64,000 nucleotides of DNA from Glycomyces lechevalierae (lineage in GTDB: Bacteria; Actinomycetota; Actinomycetes; Mycobacteriales; Micromonosporaceae). The DNA is taken from contig NZ_JAPZVQ010000012.1 of NCBI RefSeq assembly GCF_027622945.1, forward strand, positions 95,957 to 159,956, given 5' to 3'. The notes beneath the pieces were generated by a model, which ran no database searches, had not been told where the DNA came from, and saw only the letters and a list, made by a program, of their open reading frames with translations. This document shows positions 8,703 through 16,755 of this stretch, piece after piece. A program made the position numbers and the translations under genes. Numbering within the stretch: position 1 is the stretch's first letter; every line of letters begins with the position of its first letter.

Positions 8703-10193
8703 TCATCCGAGCCGCTGGGCGAGTAGATGGAAACCACGATGCACCACGTTCGCCACCCTTGCTTGGGCCGGTGTGGCGCCGCCGTTGGCGAACGCCCGCC
8801 AGCGCGCGGCCGCTTCGATGGCGGCGCGGCGCAGTTGCGGGCGGGACTCGCCGGGCAGGCCGAGGACGACGCCGGCGTCGTCGGTCAACGCGAGGCGGGC
8901 GACCTCGGCCTCCATGGCTTCGGGCAGGGCGACCTGCCCGGTGGTGACTTGCGCGGCGGCCTCCAGGAGCGGCAGCCGGTGGTATTCGGGGCGGGCGACG
9001 ATCGATTCGACCGCGCCGCGCAGCAGGTCGCGGTCGGCGGCGGGCCCGGACGCGGCGGCGGCGTCGAGCCGGCTCAGCGCCCACCCGGCCTTGATGACGT
9101 CCGCGCGGACACCGAAGATCTGGTGCAGCGTGGTGCGCAGGCGCGGGAACCCGGAGGCGGCGAACAGCAGCCGCACGAGCTCGCCGGTCGCCAGGTGCGG
9201 GTTCGCGCCCAGATGCGCGATCGCGAAGTGGATGCCGTACAGGTCCAGGCGCTCCAGCAGCCGCTGCCGCTGGTGCTTGTCCACGGGCCCTTCGGTGTTG
9301 AGGAACAGCCCGGCGGAGGCGAGCATGAGCGCCCGCTTGTCCTCGTCCAAGCCGGCGAGGGTCCGCAGCGCCTCGCAGTCGGCGGCCGTCAGCAGGCCCG
9401 CCTCGGCCGTCTCGGCCAGCAGGCCCACGACCGGGACGACGTCGCACACCGAGCGGCGCAGCACGGCCGCCTGGTCCCCGGCGATGGGCCCGGCCACCGG
9501 CCACGGGTCCTGGCCCGGTCCCGGCGCGAGCTTGTCCGCCTTGTTGTACAGGCCCAAAGCGTTCATCGGCGAGGACGACAACTGCTGCGAGGCCTTCGCG
9601 AACGCGTTGAGCGCCTCCACGTCGTCGGCGCGGACCTGCTGCGTGAACACGTAGATGATCGCCTCGGCGGATTCGACCGCCGCCCGCGAGTCGTCGTCGA
9701 CGTCGTCGGCGATCGGCGCGGCGAACAGCATCTCCCGCGCCGCGTCCGAGATGTCGGTGTTCACCGACTGCAGACCCGGCGTGTCCACCACCGTCAAGTC
9801 CCGCAACCGGTCCGAGGACAGCTGCACGTCGATCATCGCGGCCTCGTCGGCCGGGATCGGCAGGGTGGTGGGGATCATCCCGTTGGCGTCCAACGGGACG
9901 GCGTGCTTGGTGCCGTTGCGGGCGACCACGTCGACCCGGTCGGCCGGGCCGTACCGGAACTGGGTCACCACCCGCGTGCACTCGCCCGCGGCCGTCGGCG
10001 CGACCCGTCGCCCGATCAACGCGTTGACCAGCGTGGACTTCCCGGCCTTCAACCGCCCTGCGACCGCGACGCGAAGGGGCTGGCCGAGCCTGGAGGCCAC
10101 CTCCTCGACCACGGGGCGAGACGCGCCGCTGACCTTGCCGGCCAGCTCTTCGCACATGCCCGCGACACTCGTGGTGAGTTGCCCTGCCACCAT
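8703..10193 (-). CDS. Dynamin-family GTPase, first gene of the operon
   Basis: This 496-residue protein begins MVAGQLTTSVAGM. An upstream in-frame TTG at 10217 is possible but has no better ribosome site. G1 is AGRLKAGKSTLVNALIG, G2 probably the Thr in GECTRVVTQF, G3 VVDTPGLQS and G4 YNKADKLAPG. The remaining residues are helical, as in the assembly stalk of dynamin-like proteins, without an obvious membrane hairpin, so it may pair with the membrane-bound GTPase downstream as IniA and IniC or DynA and DynB do. It is transcribed divergently from the LuxR-type regulator, and the 180-bp gap between them must hold both promoters. Confidence 0.88.
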   Translation of the reverse strand: MVAGQLTTSVAGMCEELAGKVSGASRPVVEEVASRLGQPLRVAVAGRLKAGKSTLVNALIGRRVAPTAAGECTRVVTQFRYGPADRVDVVARNGTKHAVPLDANGMIPTTLPIPADEAAMIDVQLSSDRLRDLTVVDTPGLQSVNTDISDAAREMLFAAPIADDVDDDSRAAVESAEAIIYVFTQQVRADDVEALNAFAKASQQLSSSPMNALGLYNKADKLAPGPGQDPWPVAGPIAGDQAAVLRRSVCDVVPVVGLLAETAEAGLLTAADCEALRTLAGLDEDKRALMLASAGLFLNTEGPVDKHQRQRLLERLDLYGIHFAIAHLGANPHLATGELVRLLFAASGFPRLRTTLHQIFGVRADVIKAGWALSRLDAAAASGPAADRDLLRGAVESIVARPEYHRLPLLEAAAQVTTGQVALPEAMEAEVARLALTDDAGVVLGLPGESRPQLRRAAIEAAARWRAFANGGATPAQARVANVVHRGFHLLAQRLG

Positions 10194-10373
10194 GCTCCCG
10201 CGTCCCCGCCCTCTCAACGTTCTCTCGGCACCTGGCCGCCGACGCCGGTCTGCGGCATCGAAGGTTCCGCAATATCATGAGAGGCGTCGGCGATCCGTCG
10301 ACAAGACGACGATACAAACCGCAGCCGCCCGGCTGCCTCCCCCATTCGTGCCACAGCGTTAGGAGCCCCCACT

Positions 10374-12809
10374 TTGGCCGCCCCGCCGCCCACCCCCGGT
10401 CTGGCCCGACCGCGCGTCGACACCGTGCCCGCCGACCACGGCCACGGCGACCGCGAGGACGCGCTCCACGCCATGGCCGCGGCGCTGGCCGGCCCCGGCC
10501 TAGTGGTCGTCACCGGCCCGCCCGGCTGCGGCCGCACCCGCCTGCTCGACCGGCTCGCGCAGGCGTCCAAACGCCCCGTGCACGCCGGCGGCGGCCTCGC
10601 CATGCTCTCTGGCGCCCCCGCGCTCGCCCTCGAACGGGCCACCCGCGCCCGCATGCCCGCCGACGACCTGCCGCTGCTGGCCGAAGCGGTCTACTCCCGC
10701 ACCCGCGGGGGCCTGCTCGTCATCGACGACCTCCAGTGGTGCGACGCCGCCACGCTCGCCGTCCTCCCCGTCCTCGCCGAACGCCTCCCGGTCGCCGCGG
10801 CCCTGCGCACCCCCAACCGGCTCGGCGAAGCCGCCCTCGAACGCCTCCTGGCCAACGCCACCGTGATCCCGGTGCCCGACCTGACCGACGCCGAAGCGGC
10901 CCGGCTCGTCGCCGAGGCCGCCCCGGCGCTGCCCCCGGCCCGCGCCGCCGCGCTCGCCGTCCGCGCCGGCGGCAACCCGCTCGCGCTCACCGCGCTCGCC
11001 AAACGCGCCGCGCACCTCGACGCCCCCGGCGACGACCTCGACCTGGAGACCCCCGGCGACCCCGCCGCGGCGGCCGCGGCCGCGATCGCCGACCTGCCGC
11101 GCGCCGGCCGCACCGCCCTGGCCGCCCTCGGGCTCCTCGGCCGGCCCGCGCACCCGAGCCTCCTCGGGGACGGCGCCGCCGTCCTCCAGGACGCCGGCCT
11201 CGCCGTCCCCGACGGCGCCCACCTGCGCGCCGCCAGCCCGTGGATGGCCGAGGTCGCCGCGGGCATCCTCGACCGCGACGCGCGCCTGTCCATGCACGAG
11301 CGCCTCGCCGACGCGACCACCGGCGTCGAATCGGCCCGCCACGCCCACGCCGCCGGCCTCGCCGACCGGGCCCTCGCCACCGCCCTCGAGGCCGCCGACG
11401 CCGGCGGCCCCCAGGCCCGCGCGGAAGCGCTCCTCCTCGCCGCCGAGCTCGACCCGGCCCACGCCGTGGCCGCCGCCCGCGCCGCGCTCGCGTCCGGCCG
11501 CACCAATGCGGCCCTCGCCGTCCTCGACCGCGCCCCCGACACCGGCGGCGAGACCGCGCTCGCCCGCGCTTGGGCCCTCCTGGCCCTCGGCGAGGCCGGG
11601 CAGGCCCGCGCCGCCCTCGAAGCCGCACCCGAAGGCCCCGAGACCGACCAGCTGCGGCTCCTCGCCGCACCGCCCGCCGAGAAGGCCGCGCTCGCGGCCG
11701 TCCTGCGCGACGCCCACCCCGACCTCGCCCACCCGGGCCTGGCCGCCGCGCTCGCCGGCGACGACCCCGACGCCCTCGCGTTCGCCGAAGCGCTCGCCCG
11801 CGACGCCGGCGACAGCACCACCGCGTTCTGGTGCGCGTGGACCCGCGTCATCGCCCTCGCCGACGCCGCCCGCCTCGTCGAAGCCGAAGCCGTCGCCCAC
11901 GAGGCCGCCGACCGGGCCGGCGCCGCTGGCGCCTACTCTTGGCAGACCCGCTTCCTCGCCGCCGCCGCGTGGTGCCTGGTCCTCTCCGGCACGGGCCTGG
12001 ACAACGTCATCGCCGCCGCCCAGTCCCTCGCCGACCACGCGCTCCCGGCCGTCGCCGACACCCTCATCGACGCCTCGATCGCGCTCGCCGAAGCCGACAC
12101 CGGCGCCCTCGGGGCCGCCCGCGCCCGCCTCGCCCGCCTCAAGGACGCCCCCGCCGCCCTCGAAGGCCTCGTCGCCTGGCTCGAACACGAGACCGCCTGG
12201 CTCGACGGCCAACCCGGACCCGAAGCGCCCGAAGCGCAACCGGGCCTCGTCGGCGGCCTCTCCCACATCACCGGCCGCTGGATCGCCTACGACACCGGCA
12301 CCGAACCGGTCGCCGCCGAACCGACCCCCTGGCCCGTCCCCGTCGCCTCCACCCTCGCCGCCTGGGACAAAGCCGCCCCCGGCCCGTTCGCGCAGGCCGC
12401 GACCGCCTGGGACGGCCTCGCCGCCCGCGAGCAGGTCCGCTGCCTCCTCGCGCTGGCCGCCCACGCCGGCGACGCGAAGGCCGCCGTCGCGGCCCTCGAA
12501 GCGGCCGAGCGGATCGCCGACGAGCACGGCCTCATCGTCCTGGCCGGGCGCGCCCGCCGGGGCCTGCGCAAGCACGACGTGCGCCGCGACCGCCGCTCGG
12601 CGCGCGGCGGCGGGGGACTGACCGACCGCGAGAGCGAAGTGCTCCGCCACGTCGCCGCCGGGCACCCGTCGCGGCGGATCGCCGAGATCCTCGGCATCAC
12701 CGCCGAGACCGTGGAGACCCACATCCGCTCGGGGATGCGCAAACTCGGCGCGAAGACCCGCACCGAGGCCGCCGTGCTCCTCACGGCCGCCGAAAGCGGT
12801 GAGTCCTGA
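10374..12809 (+). CDS. LuxR-family large ATP-binding transcriptional regulator
   Basis: This 811-residue protein starts at TTG, eight bases after an AGGAG ribosome site. The N-terminal 230 residues form a STAND-type ATPase: Walker A GPPGCGRTRLL and Walker B GGLLVIDDLQWCD. The middle is a long array of Ala/Leu-rich helices resembling TPR repeats. The last 65 residues are a LuxR HTH (LTDRESEVLRHVAAG, ITAETVETHIRSGMRKLG). The family (MalT-like, LAL) binds ATP and an inducer to activate promoters. The Walker A lysine is replaced by arginine, so nucleotide binding or turnover may be altered. Its divergent position opposite the dynamin operon resembles mycobacterial IniR next to iniBAC, which makes that operon the likely target. 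That assignment is inference. Confidence 0.88.
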   Translation: MAAPPPTPGLARPRVDTVPADHGHGDREDALHAMAAALAGPGLVVVTGPPGCGRTRLLDRLAQASKRPVHAGGGLAMLSGAPALALERATRARMPADDLPLLAEAVYSRTRGGLLVIDDLQWCDAATLAVLPVLAERLPVAAALRTPNRLGEAALERLLANATVIPVPDLTDAEAARLVAEAAPALPPARAAALAVRAGGNPLALTALAKRAAHLDAPGDDLDLETPGDPAAAAAAAIADLPRAGRTALAALGLLGRPAHPSLLGDGAAVLQDAGLAVPDGAHLRAASPWMAEVAAGILDRDARLSMHERLADATTGVESARHAHAAGLADRALATALEAADAGGPQARAEALLLAAELDPAHAVAAARAALASGRTNAALAVLDRAPDTGGETALARAWALLALGEAGQARAALEAAPEGPETDQLRLLAAPPAEKAALAAVLRDAHPDLAHPGLAAALAGDDPDALAFAEALARDAGDSTTAFWCAWTRVIALADAARLVEAEAVAHEAADRAGAAGAYSWQTRFLAAAAWCLVLSGTGLDNVIAAAQSLADHALPAVADTLIDASIALAEADTGALGAARARLARLKDAPAALEGLVAWLEHETAWLDGQPGPEAPEAQPGLVGGLSHITGRWIAYDTGTEPVAAEPTPWPVPVASTLAAWDKAAPGPFAQAATAWDGLAAREQVRCLLALAAHAGDAKAAVAALEAAERIADEHGLIVLAGRARRGLRKHDVRRDRRSARGGGGLTDRESEVLRHVAAGHPSRRIAEILGITAETVETHIRSGMRKLGAKTRTEAAVLLTAAESGES

Positions 12810-13321
12810 TGGCCGAACAGGTGCCGCTGCACGTCGTCGGCGCGTCCGGCGACGCGGACGCGATCGTGCGCCGCTGCGCGGCCGCCGGCTGGGCCGCGCA
12901 CCGCGGCTTCGCGCTCCTCGAACCCGCCTGGGACCTCGCCGACCGGCACCTGGTGTGCCACGGGGCCGTCAGCGACGACCACACCGCCTCCCAAGCGGTC
13001 CTGGCGGCCGCCCGCGGCGCCGGGATCGTCGCGGTCGCCACCGGCTCCCTCGCCCTGAGCCTCGCGGCCGACCTGCGCCGCGTCGGCCCCCTCGGCCTCA
13101 CCCCCGGCAAAGCCGAAGCCGCCGACGGCCTCGACCTCGACGCCGAGCAGCGGGCCCTCCTCGGCCGCCTCGCCGCCGGCTCCACGATCGCCGCCGCCGC
13201 CGAAGCCGAGTTCGTGTCCCTGCGCACCGCCAACCGCCGCATCGCCTCCGCACGGCAATCCCTGGGCGTCAAGACCACCCGCGAAGCGGTCATGATCTAC
13301 ATCAAGCACGCCCGCGACTGA
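12809..13321 (+). CDS. Small regulator-like protein with LuxR-type HTH
   Basis: This 170-residue protein has an ATG overlapping the TGA of the preceding LAL regulator (TGATG), so the two are co-expressed. The first 100 residues look like a degenerate alpha/beta receiver-like fold (LHVVGASGDADAIVRRCAA, GIVAVATGSLALSL) without the phosphorylation aspartate pocket of true response regulators. The C-terminal 60 residues are helical and end TTREAVMIYIKHARD, matching the last two helices of LuxR-type HTH domains (RTANRRIASARQSLGVKTT). It is probably an accessory DNA-binding partner of the LAL protein. I cannot name a family. Confidence 0.65.
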   Translation: MAEQVPLHVVGASGDADAIVRRCAAAGWAAHRGFALLEPAWDLADRHLVCHGAVSDDHTASQAVLAAARGAGIVAVATGSLALSLAADLRRVGPLGLTPGKAEAADGLDLDAEQRALLGRLAAGSTIAAAAEAEFVSLRTANRRIASARQSLGVKTTREAVMIYIKHARD

Positions 13322-13409
13322 CCCCCTCCCACCCGCGGGGGACCCCGCGCCCGCCCGCTCACCCGCCGGCGGGAGGCGCCCCACCCCCCGTCGGCGGTTG
13401 GATCGACCC

Positions 13410-14003
13410 ATGACCGCCTCCCGCACCGACACCGTCCACACTCCACCCCCGGCCACCGCCCGGCCCGGCCGCGCCGTCACCCTCCTCGGCGCCGCCACCG
13501 CCCTGGCCTGCCTCGCCTTCGCCGCCGTCAACATCGCCTTCGAATCCACCGGGGACTTCCTCGACGGCACCGACTACGCCGCCTACGCCGACGGGTTCAC
13601 CGTCATGAACTGGCTCGTCGTCGCCCTGAAACTCGCCGGCGCCGCCACCGCGCTCCTGTCGATCCACCCCCGCCCGCGGCCGCGCGCGGTCCCGGCCGTC
13701 GCCCTCGCCCTCTGGGGCGCGTTCGCCACCCTCGGCGTCTACGCCCTCGGCTCCCTCACTCAAGCGATCACCATGGCCGCCACCGACACCGACCGCATCG
13801 ACGCCGCCGGCACCGCCTACGTCCTCGGGTTCCTCCTGGCCGCCACCGGCTTCGGCATCCTCGCCGCCGCATGGTCCCGCCGCCACCACCTCAACCGCCG
13901 CCTCGCCCTCCTCGGCGCGCTGGCCGCCCCCGCCGTCCTCGGGACGGTCCTCCTCGCCGCACCCGCGATCCTGGCCGCACTCGGCATGCTGCCCGCCGCC
14001 TGA
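13410..14003 (+). CDS. Four-helix integral membrane protein, unknown function
   Basis: This 197-residue protein starts MTASRTDTVHT; an upstream TTG at 13398 adds only four residues. Hydrophobic segments at about residues 24-42, 65-85, 95-120 and 130-150, plus a last one near the C-terminus (LLGALAAPAVLGTVLLAAPA), indicate four or five membrane spans. An acidic loop between the first two (STGDFLDGTDYAAYADG) is the only distinctive feature. I recognise no family. It ends 18 bp before a strong terminator shared with the convergent gene. Confidence 0.7.
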   Translation: MTASRTDTVHTPPPATARPGRAVTLLGAATALACLAFAAVNIAFESTGDFLDGTDYAAYADGFTVMNWLVVALKLAGAATALLSIHPRPRPRAVPAVALALWGAFATLGVYALGSLTQAITMAATDTDRIDAAGTAYVLGFLLAATGFGILAAAWSRRHHLNRRLALLGALAAPAVLGTVLLAAPAILAALGMLPAA

Positions 14004-14021
14004 CACCCCAGTAGACACAGC

Positions 14022-14052
14022 CGGGCCCGGTGCGACAACCGCACCGGGCCCG
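14022..14052. terminator. Hairpin terminator between convergent genes
   Basis: A perfect 13-bp GC stem (14022-14034 with 14040-14052) encloses a five-base loop (ACAAC). It lies between the ends of the membrane-protein gene and the convergent gene at 14069. There is no long T tract, which is usual for high-GC actinobacterial terminators. It can serve both directions. Confidence 0.8.
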
Positions 14053-14068
14053 TCGGCTTCCCTCCGCG

Positions 14069-14764
14069 CTACTTCAGCTCGGCGAGACGCGCCTCGGCCT
14101 CCTCGAGCTGACGGCGCAGCCGCGACGCCTCCTCGGCGGCCTCGGACCGGATCTTCTCGACCACCTCGTCCACGATCTCGGCCACCTCGTCGGAACCCGA
14201 CGCCTGGCACATCGCCAGCGCGTTCGAGTGCGCGACCTTGGCGCCCTTGACGACCGCGCGGGCGCCGCGCGACGCCGCGACCGACCACTCGCCGTCCTCA
14301 TAGGTCAACGTGATCGACAGCTCCGGGTGCTTCGCGGTCGCGGCGCGCGGCCGGGCGACCTTCTTCTTCGGAGCCGCGGCGGGCTCGGCGACGGCGGCGG
14401 GCTGCGATGCCTCGGGTGCGGTCACGGGTTTCCTCTCACTCACAACTGGTTTCGGTTTCGGCGCGGGCTCGTCCGGGAGCAGACCCGGGCCCGCGGGCGC
14501 GGCCGGCTCGTTCGACCGCTGGCGCGGCGCGCGGCGCGCGCCCTCACCGGGCGCGGGCAGGCGCAGTTCGGCGGCGGAGAACGACAGCTCGTCGGACCCG
14601 AATGCGACATGGACGAAGTCGTCCACCCCGCCCGGGTCGAGGGCGACGACCTTCCCGGTGCGCCCGGCGACCTGCCCGGCGGCGTCGGTGAACACCACCT
14701 TCGGCTTCTTTCCTTGCGCCAGCACCGCTTCGAGATGAGCGATGTCGGCACTCGACAGTGACAT
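14069..14764 (-). CDS. Actinobacterial hypothetical protein, possibly DUF6319-like
   Basis: This 231-residue protein has its start set at ATG 14764, preceded by AAGGAG; the longer frame upstream has no coding character. The N-terminal 70 residues (SADIAHLEAVLAQGKKPKVV, then GRTGKVVALDPGG and DELSFSAAELRLP) look like a small beta-barrel or KOW-like fold. A Pro/Ala/Lys linker follows (residues 90-145). The second half contains a WSVAASRGARAVVKG segment and ends in a charged amphipathic helix of about 45 residues (EKIRSEAAEEASRLRRQLEE) likely to form a coiled coil. The layout resembles actinobacterial proteins of the DUF6319 type, but that is from memory of the general pattern. Function is unknown. 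Confidence 0.6.
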   Translation of the reverse strand: MSLSSADIAHLEAVLAQGKKPKVVFTDAAGQVAGRTGKVVALDPGGVDDFVHVAFGSDELSFSAAELRLPAPGEGARRAPRQRSNEPAAPAGPGLLPDEPAPKPKPVVSERKPVTAPEASQPAAVAEPAAAPKKKVARPRAATAKHPELSITLTYEDGEWSVAASRGARAVVKGAKVAHSNALAMCQASGSDEVAEIVDEVVEKIRSEAAEEASRLRRQLEEAEARLAELK

Positions 14765-15089
14765 CGGGGGCTCCTTCACAAGGTTGCGGCAGGCACCGTT
14801 CCGGCGAACGGCACCCGCGGACCGGCTGCGGACCGGCCGGTTGCTGCATCCTCCAATACCTATCCTGCGGGTACGACACCACCCCGCACGGAAGTCGCCC
14901 ACGCCCGCCCCGCCCCCCGAACCGCAACCGCCCCAACACCACCGGCGAACCCCGCACCCCGGACCCGCACCGACAGGAACCCCCGCGCCCCGACCCGCCC
15001 ACCCGCCCCGCCCGGAATATCGGCTGCGGTTCAGACCCGGGCCATGTCCGGTTCCCCCACCCGCCCACCAGGCCACTTACGCTCCGACC
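14765..15089. other. Divergent promoter region, 325 bp
   Basis: The gap separates the minus-strand hypothetical gene and the plus-strand glycosyltransferase, so it holds both promoters. An AT-richer patch at 14855-14875 reads AGGATAGGTATT on the minus strand and may include that gene's -10 region. From about 14,880 onward the plus strand becomes extremely C-rich, the start of the skew block noted in the findings. No gene was found. Confidence 0.45.
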
Positions 15090-16229
15090 ATGAGAGTCGC
15101 CCTCGTCACCGAGTCCTTCCCGCCCCAGGTCAACGGCGTCGCCCGCTCGGTCGCCCGAGCCGCGGCCCACCTCGCCTCCCGCGGCATCGAACCCGTCGTC
15201 ATCGCCCCCGCACCCGGACCCGGCCCACGCCCCGCCTTCGACTGGCCCGTCGTCCACGTCCCCTCCATCCAAATCCCCACCTACAAGCACTTCCGCGCTG
15301 GACTCGCCACCCGCGCCCTCGACGACGCCCTCGACACCCACCGCCCCGACGTCGTCCACCTCGCCAGCCCCTTCGGCTACACCGCCCGCGCCGCCGCCTG
15401 GGCCGAACGCCGCGGCGTCCCCACCGTCGCCGTCTGGCAGACCGACCTCCCCGCCTACACCCGCGCCTACCACCTCACCGCCTTCGAACAACTCGTCTGG
15501 CACCGACTGCGCTCCATCCACTCCCGCGCCCGCGTCAACCTCGCCCTCTCCGAATGCACCGCCAAAGCCCTCGCCGCCCAAGGCATCGGCGGCCTCGCCG
15601 TCCTCCCGCACGGCGTCGACACCGACCGCTTCCACCCCCGCTACCGCGACCCCGACCTCCACGACGCCCTCACCCCCGAACGCGAACTCCTCGTCGGCTA
15701 CGTCGGCCGCCTCGCCCGCGAGAAACAACTCCACTGGCTCACCGACCTCGCCGCCACCCCCGGCATCCGCCTCGTCATCGCCGGCGACGGCCCCCGCCGC
15801 CGCGCCCTCGAACGCCTCCTCCCGCACGCCACCTTCCTCGGCGCCCTCCACGGCACCGACCTCTCCCGCCTCTACGCCTCTCTCGACCTCTTCGTCCACA
15901 CCGGACCCTTCGAGACGTTCGGGCAGACCATCCAAGAAGCCCACGCCTCCGCCGTCCCCGTCGTCGCCGTCGACGCGGGCGGCGCCGCCGAACTCGTCGA
16001 CCCCGGCGTCGACGGCACCCACTTCCCACCCGGCGACACCGCCGCGCTGGCCGCCACGGTCCGCTCCCTCGCCGGCCGCCGCGACCTCCTGCGCCAATGG
16101 GGCGAACGCGGCCGCCGCAAAGTCCAGACCCGCACCTGGGAAGCCGAAGGCGACGCCCTCATCGGCCACTACGAGCGGGCACTGGCACTCGGGCCCGCAC
16201 GCGCGCGCCTCGCCGTCCCCACGGCTTGA
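15090..16229 (+). CDS. GT4 glycosyltransferase, MgtA-like mannosyltransferase
   Basis: This 379-residue GT-B enzyme begins MRVALVTESFPPQVNGVARS, the exact style of actinobacterial alpha-mannosyltransferases acting on lipid acceptors (MgtA and PimB' relatives). The acceptor domain is followed by the donor-binding domain with GYVGRLAREKQLHWL, VIAGDGPRRRALE and the GT4 signature TGPFETFGQTIQEAHASAVP, whose acidic residues contact the nucleotide sugar. GDP-mannose is the likely donor and a membrane lipid the acceptor, acting at the cytosolic membrane face. No membrane span is present. Its 3' end overlaps the convergent membrane-protein gene by 71 bp. Precise substrate is inferred from the family. 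Confidence 0.85.
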   Translation: MRVALVTESFPPQVNGVARSVARAAAHLASRGIEPVVIAPAPGPGPRPAFDWPVVHVPSIQIPTYKHFRAGLATRALDDALDTHRPDVVHLASPFGYTARAAAWAERRGVPTVAVWQTDLPAYTRAYHLTAFEQLVWHRLRSIHSRARVNLALSECTAKALAAQGIGGLAVLPHGVDTDRFHPRYRDPDLHDALTPERELLVGYVGRLAREKQLHWLTDLAATPGIRLVIAGDGPRRRALERLLPHATFLGALHGTDLSRLYASLDLFVHTGPFETFGQTIQEAHASAVPVVAVDAGGAAELVDPGVDGTHFPPGDTAALAATVRSLAGRRDLLRQWGERGRRKVQTRTWEAEGDALIGHYERALALGPARARLAVPTA

Positions 16230-16674
16230 CGTACGACAGCACCACCGCCCCCAGATACACCGACGACGACACGATCGGCGCCGCCAGGATCTGGTCGTCC
16301 AGCACCTGCAGATGCCCCGGATCGAGCGACGCCGCCGTCGCCGCCAACCCCGGCCGCAGCGCGAACACCGTCAGCGCGAACGTGACCGCCGTCGCCACCA
16401 GCTTCACCAGCACCCACGTGTACGCGATCGTCCACTTCGTACCCAACATGAGCACCACCCCCGACACCAGCGCCGCCGCCCCGAACGGCAGCGCCAGCAC
16501 CCCCGCGAGGACCGACATCGCCGTCCCCGCCGCATACTGCTCAGCCGGATCACCCGTCCCCGTCGCCCACACCCCCAACACCAGCAGGCACAGGCTCAAC
16601 CCCAGCCAGGCGACCGACGAGACCACATGGACGATCACGAAAGCCCGGTACGCCGGGCGGCGAAGCTTGAACAT
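16159..16674 (-). CDS. Membrane protein, DUF2269-like
   Basis: This 171-residue protein starts MFKLRRPAYRAF (an upstream in-frame start is weaker). Four hydrophobic segments (around residues 13-35, 50-73, 84-107 and 137-158) carry the pattern VHVVSSVAWLGLSLCLL, in which a His and a Trp-Leu-Gly occur in the first helix, as in DUF2269/CopD-like membrane proteins. The C-terminal tail is Arg-rich (GRRGARVRARVPVPARSGR), but this part lies in the antisense overlap with the glycosyltransferase and may be a by-product of it. Function is unknown. Confidence 0.7.
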   Translation of the reverse strand: MFKLRRPAYRAFVIVHVVSSVAWLGLSLCLLVLGVWATGTGDPAEQYAAGTAMSVLAGVLALPFGAAALVSGVVLMLGTKWTIAYTWVLVKLVATAVTFALTVFALRPGLAATAASLDPGHLQVLDDQILAAPIVSSSVYLGAVVLSYVKPWGRRGARVRARVPVPARSGR

Positions 16675-16755
16675 GCCACCACCATCGCCGCCCCGGGCGC
16701 GAACCCGCATCCGCGCACGAACGTATTCGCACCTACGCCCATACGCTGACCCCCG

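Noticed and set aside
10500..12722. A 740-residue minus-strand frame opposite the LAL regulator
   Set aside because: Low-complexity Gly/Glu/Arg translation. The plus strand encodes a complete ATPase plus HTH protein.
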